From Sulfurospirillum arcachonense (GTDB taxonomy: Bacteria; Campylobacterota; Campylobacteria; Campylobacterales; Sulfurospirillaceae): DNA of 7,913 bases. The notes under the pieces are model-generated. The model was not told the origin of the DNA. It worked only from the letters and a program-made list of their open reading frames with translations, and did not search any database. The stretch covers positions 1-7,913 of the forward strand of contig DQTM01000095.1 in NCBI GenBank assembly GCA_015662785.1. Reading direction: 5' to 3'. This document shows positions 1 through 5,415 of the stretch, one piece after another (within the stretch, counting starts at the first letter, position 1; each line of letters starts with the position of its first letter). A program made the position numbers and the translations under genes.

Positions 1-583
1 AAGTGATGGCATAATTCCTGGAATTTGATATAATCTCTTCTTATCATCATCTAGTTTTGGTAAACACTCAATCAACCCTTTTGTATAAGGATGCTGGGGA
101 TTAAAAATAATATCCTCTTTTTTACCATATTCAACAATCCGCCCTGCATACATAACCGCTACTTTGTCACAAAGTTGTGAAACCACAGCTATGTCATGAG
201 TAATCAAAATCAAAGATGAGTCAAAATCTGAACTTAGTTTTTTTCATCAAATATAAAATTTGAGCTTGTATTGTAACGTCAAGTGCCGTTGTAGGCTCAT
301 CTGCTATCAAAAGCTTTGGATTATTTAAAAGAGCCATTGCAATTACTACTCTTTGTTTCATACCACCTGAAAGTTGATGAGGATAACTGGTCATTCTTTT
401 TTCAGCTGCTGGAAGACCTACAAGCTTTAATATATCTACGCAAGCACTAAATGCTTCTTTTCTTGATGTTGTTTTACTATGATAAAGTATAGCTTCCATA
501 AGCTGGTCACCTATACTTATAACTGGATTTAGTGAAGTTTGAGGGTCTTGAAATATCATTGCTATCTCATTTCCTCTAATATT
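1..583 (-). pseudogene. Oligopeptide/dipeptide ABC-transporter ATP-binding protein (OppD/DppD family), 5'-truncated and frameshifted; runs off left edge
   Basis: This is the remnant of a cytoplasmic ATPase subunit that would power peptide (or nickel/dipeptide-like) import through an inner-membrane ABC permease. Seen in order on the minus strand: the Q-loop stretch IAMIFQDPQTSLNPV (around 565-520), the ABC signature LSGGMKQR (about 373-350), Walker B LLIADEPTTALD (about 313-278), then after a frame change the H-loop ITHD (193-204) and the QHPYTKG motif (about 75-96) typical of the oligopeptide/dipeptide C-terminal region. The frame breaks at an A7 run (238-244): with seven A's it ends in TGA near 221, while with six it continues in the expected family sequence (LMKKLSSDFDSSLILITHD) to the window edge. 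The N-terminal part with Walker A, about 90 residues in relatives, is absent; similarity stops near IRGNE at about 566-580 where unrelated DNA begins. Family assignment is firm; the substrate cannot be told. Without Walker A it should not hydrolyse ATP. Confidence 0.85.
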
Positions 584-587
584 TGGT

Positions 588-758
588 ATGGGGAAAGCTA
601 TCTTACCTAGAACAGTTGTTGAAAAACTTGGCTATATAGATAAGCTAAAAACAACTGTCATAGATAACGATATTTTAGAAATCCCTACATTTTTGGTTTG
701 TAGAAAAGAAAATATTCCAAAAATAAGTGACTATTTAAAGAGTATTGAAATTAATTAA
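588..758 (+). pseudogene. C-terminal fragment of a probable LysR-type transcriptional regulator
   Basis: A 56-codon reading frame, open from about 552 and ending in TAA at 756-758, begins with GMGKAILP and continues VVEKLGYIDKL to LEIPTFLVCRK. The G-x-G-x-A-I-L-P pattern followed by a Leu/Ile-rich stretch and a short basic tail is what I expect at the end of a LysR effector-binding domain, where it forms part of the last subdomain. No helix-turn-helix or earlier part of the domain is present, and the DNA just upstream belongs to the opposite-strand ABC gene. I therefore read it as the 3' remnant of a gene whose 5' end was lost in the same event that truncated the ABC gene. There is no clear ribosome-binding site before the ATG at 588. 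It ends 15 nt from the convergent phnA stop. LysR is by pattern recognition and less certain than the fragmentary nature. Confidence 0.5.
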
Positions 759-773
759 TTTACAATAGAACTA

Positions 774-1112
774 TTAAGATTTTTTAACGAACTCTTGCTT
801 AAGCTTTATTGCACCAACTCCTGATACCTTACAGTCGATATTGTGCCCATCTGAACCCTCAACAATTCTAATTCCTTTAATCTTAGTCCCAACTTTTATA
901 CCACTTGAACTTCCCTTTACTTTTAAGTCTTTAATTACAGTTACATCATCACCACTCTTAAGTGTATTGCCATTTGCATCTTTTACGGTAAACTCTTCTT
1001 CTACTTCACTCTTTACTGTCCACTCATAAGCACATTCAGGGCACACCAACAATGATCCATCTTCATAAGTATATTCACTACCACACTTTGGACAACTTGG
1101 TAAATTTTCCAT
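774..1112 (-). CDS. yjdM: Zinc-ribbon protein of the PhnA/YjdM family
   Basis: A complete 112-residue protein closely matching the E. coli PhnA/YjdM pattern. An N-terminal zinc ribbon carries two Cys pairs (CPKCGSEYTYED, then CPECAYEW), followed by the conserved VKDANGN, VTVIKDLKVKGSSS, KVGTKIKGIRIVEG and HNIDCKV blocks and a terminal EFVKK. Despite the historical name (alkylphosphonate uptake), the family has no established phosphonate role; a metal-binding or regulatory cytoplasmic protein is the most that can be said. I chose ATG at 1112 over the in-frame TTG at 1118: AAAAGG lies 6 nt before the ATG but directly abuts the TTG. It stands alone, divergent from the Rof-like gene across a 94-nt spacer and convergent with the LysR fragment. 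Nothing suggests damage. Confidence 0.93.
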   Translation of the reverse strand: MENLPSCPKCGSEYTYEDGSLLVCPECAYEWTVKSEVEEEFTVKDANGNTLKSGDDVTVIKDLKVKGSSSGIKVGTKIKGIRIVEGSDGHNIDCKVSGVGAIKLKQEFVKKS

Positions 1113-1134
1113 TTTCAACCTTTTATTTTTTCGT

Positions 1135-1143
1135 ATTTTACCA
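1135..1143 (-). promoter_or_regulatory. Probable extended -10 promoter element for the phnA/yjdM gene
   Basis: The minus strand reads TGGTAAAAT, an extended -10 (TGn before TAAAAT, five of six matches to TATAAT), about 23 nt upstream of the ATG at 1112. The surrounding sequence is very AT-rich, and I see no good -35 at the usual distance, which is common for Campylobacterota sigma70 promoters. It resembles the TGGTACAAT before the tRNA gene in this window. Confidence 0.45.
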
Positions 1144-1152
1144 TTTTAGAAT

Positions 1153-1158
1153 TAAAAT
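1153..1158 (+). promoter_or_regulatory. Possible -10 element for the Rof-like gene
   Basis: TAAAAT on the plus strand lies 48 nt upstream of the ATG at 1207 in the divergent spacer, giving a leader of about 40 nt. The whole spacer is A/T-rich, so other -10-like hexamers exist nearby (for example around 1176-1186). This is only a candidate. Confidence 0.25.
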
Positions 1159-1206
1159 AGATTTTTATCTAATTATTACTATTATTAGGAAAAAGAAAGC
1201 TCACAC

Positions 1207-1443
1207 ATGTACGAACCGATATCAAATGATTTTTTTGACCAGTTGACAGTTGCAATTCAAAGAAAAATTCCCTCAACAATAGTTTATCTACAGAACGAAA
1301 AAAGAGAGACTATAAAAGGAGTTGTTGCTACTTTGAGCGTAGTCGACTATAAAGAGTTCTTAATTTTAAAGGGTGGAGAAAAAATAAGACTTGATCTGAT
1401 TTTCACATTCAATGGTAAAAAACACAGAGATGCTCACTTATAA
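1207..1443 (+). CDS. Small Rof-like (Rho-binding antiterminator family) protein
   Basis: A 78-residue protein, complete from ATG 1207 to TAA 1443. The start is fixed by an in-frame TAG at 1186-1188 with no other start codon between; the upstream AGGA (1187-1190) is rather far, and GAAAG (1195-1199) is a weak closer Shine-Dalgarno. The pattern is Y-x-P-I-S-N-D-F-F-D-Q-L at the N-terminus, a middle strand TIVYLQNE, an EFLILKGGE block near residues 49-57 and IRLDLIFTFNGK near 59-70. This follows the order seen in Rof: N-terminal YxPI..D..D.LE helix region, beta strands, then a final R-L-D-x-I strand. Rof in E. coli binds Rho and inhibits termination. Identity is low, so an Sm-like fold of other function remains possible. 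Its stop codon abuts the stop of the convergent flhX-like gene (6-nt overlap), and the tandem hairpin repeat lies just beyond. Confidence 0.55.
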   Translation: MYEPISNDFFDQLTVAIQRKIPSTIVYLQNEKRETIKGVVATLSVVDYKEFLILKGGEKIRLDLIFTFNGKKHRDAHL

Positions 1444-1767
1444 CTCTTTATTCCCTTTTGGGGTCAGCCCCTGATTACCTTTTGGGGTCAGCCCCTGATT
1501 ATGAACTTTTGTATCTTCTTTTTTATTTGTGACATTGTAGATAAAACTAAAAACTTCTGCAACCGCTTTGTATAAGTTGTTTGGTATCTCTTTATCTATG
1601 TCTATTTTTGTGAGTAGTTCTACTAAGTCTTCATCTTTTTTTATAGGGAGTTCATTCTCTTCTGCTATCTTTATGATACGTTCGGCCATAAGACCTTTGC
1701 CTTTACCTACGACTTTAGGAGCATTCTCTTTTGTAGTGTCATATCGTAAAGCAACTGCTTTTTTCAT
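1438..1767 (-). CDS. flhX: Stand-alone FlhB C-terminal-domain protein (FlhX-like)
   Basis: A 109-residue cytoplasmic protein. Residues 4-80 match the C-terminal cytoplasmic domain of the flagellar export switch FlhB (FhlB/EscU/YscU/HrcU type): AVALRYD near 5-10, APKVVGKGKG near 16-25, AERIIKIAEENELPI near 28-42, and EIPNNLYKAVAEVFSFIYN near 60-78. There are no membrane helices, and the protein starts just after where full-length FlhB carries the self-cleaving NPTH motif, so it resembles the released FlhB fragment. In Helicobacter the related FlhX (HP1575) can replace a deleted FlhB C-terminal domain; I infer an equivalent role. ATG overlaps the recQ stop as ATGA, so translational coupling is likely. 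The tail (residues 90-105) is two copies of NQGLTPKG encoded by a 24-nt tandem DNA repeat, followed by NKEL; this tail is not part of the family. Confidence 0.85.
   Translation of the reverse strand: MKKAVALRYDTTKENAPKVVGKGKGLMAERIIKIAEENELPIKKDEDLVELLTKIDIDKEIPNNLYKAVAEVFSFIYNVTNKKEDTKVHNQGLTPKGNQGLTPKGNKEL
1454..1501. repeat. Two exact 24-nt tandem copies with a GGGGTCAGCCCC hairpin core, REP-like
   Basis: The copies are 1454-1477 and 1478-1501, identical base for base, each containing CCTTTT, the G4-TCAG-C4 stem-loop and TGATTA. The unit is a multiple of three, so it adds eight codons per copy (NQGLTPKG) to the flhX-like reading frame. The G/C-rich core contrasts with the AT-rich surroundings. 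It resembles short dispersed palindromes of the REP kind, but no transposase is in the window. There is no T tract after the hairpin in either direction, so I do not call it an intrinsic terminator. It occupies the 3' junction of two convergent genes. Confidence 0.9.
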
Positions 1768-3557
1768 ACCAACTCTTTCACTTTTTCTAAAAACTGCTTG
1801 CCATAACGTTCTAGCTTTACTTGTCCAACACCATTTATATCTAAAAAACTCTCCTCATCTTTAGGTAAAGTACTTGCTATCTCTTTAAGAGTTTTATCTG
1901 AAAAAACAATATAAGGAGGAACTCCAGCTTCATCGGCAATTTCTTTTCTTAACTCTCTTAATGCTTCAAAATGCTCATCTCTATGCTCAAAATCTTTCTC
2001 TTTTATAGCCAAGGACACCTTTTTATCTCTCTTTTGGAAAATCTCTTCCTCAGCACTTACTTTTGCTTTTCCCTTCAACACATCTGCCCCAAACTCACTC
2101 AAAACAAGCTGTCTAAATTCTCCACGTTTTAATGCTTTTACTTCAAAAAGTTTATCTATTATCAAGCCCCAACTAGCTTTTGTTATCTCAACTCCTATGC
2201 CATAAACACTTAAATTATCGTGTCTATTGTCTAGAACTTTTTTATTTTTACTACCTCTAAGAATATCAATTATATGAGCTTTACCAAAATTCTGCCCTGT
2301 CCGATAAACAGTTGAGAGCAACATCCTAGCTTCTTTGGTTATATCAATCTCTTCTACATCCTCTTTTTGACAGTTATCACACAAGGTTTCGCACTCACCC
2401 AAACTCTCTTCAAAGTAAGATACAACCGCTTTGTGACGGCACTCTCTTGAGTTTGCATAAGCATATAACTCTTCTATCTTATTCTTTGCAAAATTCTTAT
2501 AAAGCTCATCTTCAATAGAGTTCATTAACTCACTCTTTTTAACCACATCACCCATAGAATACAATAAAAGGCACTCACTCTTAAGCCCATCACGTCCAGC
2601 ACGTCCTATCTCTTGATAATAACTCTCCATACTCTTTGGCAAATCCATATGAACAACAAAACGTACATTTGACTTGTCAATTCCCATACCAAAAGCTATG
2701 GTTGCGACTATGATTTTAGTCTTATCTCTTATGAACCTGTCTTGAGTATCTCGTCTTATTTCATTTTTTAGTCCTGCATGATATGCCAAAGCTTCAAAAC
2801 CTTGAGTATTCAAAAACTTTGCTATCTCTTCGGTCTCTTTTCTAGTAAAAGTGTAAATAATTCCACTCTCTTCTTCATAATTTTTTAAAAAGTTAACAAG
2901 TTCAGGTCGTCCATTTCCCACTCTTTTTTTCACATTCAAAATAAGATTGTCTCTAAAGAAACTTCCCTTTAATCTCACTGGGTTATTTAATCGTAATGAA
3001 CTTACAATATCATCAGCAACCTTGCTTGTTGCCGTCGCTGTAAAAGCTGCAATAGGTATGTGAGGGAACTCCTCTTTTAAAAAATGAAGCTTACGATAAT
3101 CTGGACGAAACTCGTGCCCCCACTCGCTAACACAGTGAGCCTCATCAATAACTACAAAACTCACATCAAGCTGATTTAAAAGTGCCTTAAAACTATCCAT
3201 ATTGGCTCGTTCAGGCGAAACATAAAGAAGTGAAAGCTCTTTGTTGTGCAATTCCCTATAGACTCTGCTTATCTCGTCTTGTTTTACTTCACTCGTTAAC
3301 TTATCTGCTCTTATGCCATTTTGCTTTAGTGCTATAACTTGGTCATTTATGAGAGCTATTAAGGGAGAAATAACAATGGTTAGTTGGTTTTCAAAAAACA
3401 GTGCCGGGAGTTGATAACACAAAGATTTTCCACCGCCAGTTGGTAAAATAGTTAATAAATCTTGTTTAGAAGTAATTGCTTCTATGCTTTCACGTTGAAA
3501 TGGTCTAAAACTTTTAAACCCAAATTGATTCTCTAAAATATCTTCTATATTCATCAT
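1764..3557 (-). CDS. recQ: ATP-dependent DNA helicase RecQ
   Basis: A complete 597-residue RecQ, close to the usual length of about 600. It unwinds DNA 3' to 5' in recombinational repair and fork rescue. Visible parts: motif 0 FGFKSFRPFQ (12-21), Walker A TGGGKS (40-45), DEAH (138-141) with the aromatic-rich loop SEWGHEFRPDY following, FTATA (172-176), AYHAGL (258-263), VATIAFGMGIDKSNVRFVVH (284-303), motif VI QEIGRAGRDG (315-324), the zinc-binding cysteines C373, C389, C393 and C396, a winged-helix RQC region (about 405-505) and a C-terminal HRDC domain (about 525-597). All core motifs are intact. The first ATG (3555-3557) overlaps the upstream gene's TGA as ATGA; a second ATG follows immediately at 3552-3554, and AGAGG sits 1 or 4 nt away respectively, so reinitiation is likely. 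It lies between the FliK-like and FlhX-like genes. Confidence 0.97.
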   Translation of the reverse strand: MMNIEDILENQFGFKSFRPFQRESIEAITSKQDLLTILPTGGGKSLCYQLPALFFENQLTIVISPLIALINDQVIALKQNGIRADKLTSEVKQDEISRVYRELHNKELSLLYVSPERANMDSFKALLNQLDVSFVVIDEAHCVSEWGHEFRPDYRKLHFLKEEFPHIPIAAFTATATSKVADDIVSSLRLNNPVRLKGSFFRDNLILNVKKRVGNGRPELVNFLKNYEEESGIIYTFTRKETEEIAKFLNTQGFEALAYHAGLKNEIRRDTQDRFIRDKTKIIVATIAFGMGIDKSNVRFVVHMDLPKSMESYYQEIGRAGRDGLKSECLLLYSMGDVVKKSELMNSIEDELYKNFAKNKIEELYAYANSRECRHKAVVSYFEESLGECETLCDNCQKEDVEEIDITKEARMLLSTVYRTGQNFGKAHIIDILRGSKNKKVLDNRHDNLSVYGIGVEITKASWGLIIDKLFEVKALKRGEFRQLVLSEFGADVLKGKAKVSAEEEIFQKRDKKVSLAIKEKDFEHRDEHFEALRELRKEIADEAGVPPYIVFSDKTLKEIASTLPKDEESFLDINGVGQVKLERYGKQFLEKVKELV

Positions 3558-5380
3558 ACCTCTATATTTAATCCTGTTCCCAAAAAATTTGATGAATTCA
3601 TTGTTTCATCTTTAAGTTCTCTTTTTTTAAGTTGTACCGTTGAGGGAATCAACCCAATTTTGTTTATACCTTGTTTTAGCAGTGGAAGATTTTCTTGAAC
3701 CAACTCTAAAAACTCTTTTTTCTCTGCAAAAACAGAGATATTCAAGTGAACATCTTCAAAAAGCATCAACATTAAATCTATTTTACCATACTCTTTAAGT
3801 TTTAAATTTATTTCACAAAAAAAGCGATTCTCTTTTAACTTTTTTAGACTCACTTGACCCTCTTCAAGCCCGTCCCACAAAAATGGAAGATAACTACTTT
3901 GTGTATTAGAACTAAGCGAGAGAAGCTGAAAATACTCTATTTGGTTAATCAGCCTATCGACCTGAAAAGATATTTCCCTAGTAACTGGCGAAGTTTGCGT
4001 ACTTAATTCTTGTTTTATATTCAATAGAGTCGATTTTATGTCATTTGCTAACTCTAATTTTATAGGAGTGTCGACCAAAAGCTTCTGATTTGGCACTATC
4101 TGCTTTGTAGCTATCTGCTCTTTTACGACAGCTTCAAGCTTGTTTGTCAGTTTTGCAACCTCTACATGTAATGGGGTTTTCACATCACTTTTAACTAACT
4201 CGCTCTTGATGAGATTCACTACTTGTTGCAATTTTTCAGAGATAGTTGCTTTGCTTAACTCTCTTGAAAAAAACTCTTGAGTTTTTAAAGTTTGCTCGAC
4301 TAATTTTACTATTTCTTGAGATTTTGGCTCTAAAATAGGCTCTTTTTTAGAAGATTGTGCTAACTCTTTTAACTCTACTAAAACTTGTTTTATCTGCTCA
4401 ACAACTTTTGAAACTTCTTTCGGCATTACTTTTGGGTTGTTCTGTATCTTTGATTCAACTAATGTGCTTTTTTGTACTAACTCTTCAAGTTTTGCCACAA
4501 TTTGAACCACTGGTTTATCTACACCTTTACTCTGCTTTATGTCTGATATCAGTGTTTTTATATCGTTTATAAAACCCTTATCAGCTTTTGGAGCTTCTAA
4601 AATCTTATCAATACTCTTTACATGTAGAGCACTTGGCTTTGGCTCTTTTGCTAAAAGCTGCTTTATATCTGTTAAAACTTCTTTTACATTTGCTTCTTTG
4701 GGTAGAGTGCTTTTTTGTACCATAACATCAAGTTTTTTTAGTAATGGGTTTATCTGTTTTGGTAAATTTGGACTATTTTTTATCTCTTTTAGCAAATTTT
4801 CTAAAGTTTGCACAAATGATTTATCTACTTTTTTTGTATTTAAAAGTGTATCTAAAAGCTTTACATGTAGAGGCTCTTTTGGGCTTGACTTTACTAGTAA
4901 CTCTTTAATGTTTGTTAAAACCTCTTTCAACACAATTGGCATAGTTTGAGTCTTTTGGGTAGAGAGTTTTGACTCCATCAAAGTACCTGATTTTGCCAAC
5001 TCTTGCTTAAAAGTCTCAGGTTTTATATCCTTTACATGTAGAAGAATTTTTTCTAAAAGTGGAGCAAACTTTGAGAGAGTTTTATCGGTTTTTATGAGGT
5101 TAATAAGTGTTTTTAATTCACTTGTTGTGTTTTTCATAAGCTTTGGAATATCACTCTGTTTTATCTCTTGAAGAGTATTTTCTTTTGTTTTTATATTGCT
5201 ACTTAACTCTTTAAGAAGTTGATTTATCAGCACTTTAACATCGGCTTTTTTTGAACTGCTTGGTACGTTAGGTTTTAGTAGTTCGTCTTTGTTTGATACT
5301 ATTTTTTGCAATGCATCTTTTATGTTTTTATCGTCTGTTTTTGAAATGAGATTAAAAAGAGCTTTTGTAGATATACGCAC
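3554..5380 (-). CDS. Lys-rich repeat protein with a FliK-like (flagellar hook-length control) C-terminal domain
   Basis: A 608-residue protein starting at GTG 5378-5380, with AAAGGA about 8 nt upstream and no better in-frame start. Residues 1-480 are Lys/Leu-rich, predicted helical, with few aromatics. Two adjacent repeats of about 80 residues (147-226 and 227-307) share VKEVLTxIKxLL, then LHVK, then LxxLVQKSTL-type endings; weaker copies lie around 90-146 and 319-420. The tripeptide LHV occurs at 114, 171, 252 and 404. Residues about 485-585 form a mixed segment (LPFLWDGLEEGQVSL, CEINLKLKEYGKIDLMLML, LNISVF, LLKQGINKIGL) that fits the conserved C-terminal domain of FliK, the substrate-specificity-switch partner of FlhB. 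I infer a FliK paralogue or ruler-like protein acting at the export gate; the true fliK may be elsewhere. The gene overlaps recQ by 4 nt and shares the apparent operon with the FlhX-like gene. Confidence 0.6.
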   Translation of the reverse strand: MRISTKALFNLISKTDDKNIKDALQKIVSNKDELLKPNVPSSSKKADVKVLINQLLKELSSNIKTKENTLQEIKQSDIPKLMKNTTSELKTLINLIKTDKTLSKFAPLLEKILLHVKDIKPETFKQELAKSGTLMESKLSTQKTQTMPIVLKEVLTNIKELLVKSSPKEPLHVKLLDTLLNTKKVDKSFVQTLENLLKEIKNSPNLPKQINPLLKKLDVMVQKSTLPKEANVKEVLTDIKQLLAKEPKPSALHVKSIDKILEAPKADKGFINDIKTLISDIKQSKGVDKPVVQIVAKLEELVQKSTLVESKIQNNPKVMPKEVSKVVEQIKQVLVELKELAQSSKKEPILEPKSQEIVKLVEQTLKTQEFFSRELSKATISEKLQQVVNLIKSELVKSDVKTPLHVEVAKLTNKLEAVVKEQIATKQIVPNQKLLVDTPIKLELANDIKSTLLNIKQELSTQTSPVTREISFQVDRLINQIEYFQLLSLSSNTQSSYLPFLWDGLEEGQVSLKKLKENRFFCEINLKLKEYGKIDLMLMLFEDVHLNISVFAEKKEFLELVQENLPLLKQGINKIGLIPSTVQLKKRELKDETMNSSNFLGTGLNIEV

Positions 5381-5401
5381 AACTAATATCCTTTACATGT
5401 A
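4163..5401. repeat. Five dispersed copies of the palindrome TACATGTA within and just before the FliK-like gene
   Basis: Copies lie at 4163-4170, 4619-4626, 4862-4869, 5033-5040 and 5394-5401; I found none elsewhere in the window. The four internal copies fall in the same frame and encode the His-Val of LHV. The leader copy and the 5033 copy share a longer 16-nt identity (atatcctttacatgta at 5025-5040 and 5386-5401). Protein-repeat descent explains part of this, but not the leader copy. Confidence 0.85.
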
Positions 5402-5404
5402 AAG
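5391..5404. promoter_or_regulatory. Perfect 14-nt palindrome CTTTACATGTAAAG overlapping the Shine-Dalgarno of the FliK-like gene
   Basis: The palindrome fills much of the 35-nt gap between the marC-family gene and the FliK-like GTG. On the mRNA it could fold as a 5-bp stem with a CAUG loop, covering part of the AAAGGA ribosome-binding site. A TATACT hexamer (minus strand, 5405-5410) adjoins it and could be the -10 of an internal promoter, placing the palindrome at the start site as a possible operator. The palindrome is certain; either function is inference, as no convincing -35 is visible. Confidence 0.4.
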
Positions 5405-5415
5405 AGTATATCGGA

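Noticed and set aside
1113..1118. TTG at 1118 as the phnA/yjdM start
   Set aside because: AAAAGG would directly abut the start codon; the ATG at 1112 has normal spacing and fits the family N-terminus.
841..1246. Plus-strand open frames at 841-1029 and 1052-1246
   Set aside because: The first is antisense to phnA/yjdM; the second covers the divergent promoter spacer and the start of the Rof-like gene in the wrong frame.
1454..1501. The tandem 24-nt copies as a CRISPR array
   Set aside because: The copies are directly adjacent with no spacers, only two exist, and no cas gene is present.
1454..1501. The GGGGTCAGCCCC hairpins as intrinsic terminators
   Set aside because: Only a 4-bp stem per copy and no T tract follows on either strand.
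4539..4949. A 136-codon plus-strand open frame inside the FliK-like gene
   Set aside because: Antisense to a clearly repeated, well-translated protein; rich in Phe/Ser as expected from reversed Lys/Leu codons, and with no ribosome-binding site or family resemblance.
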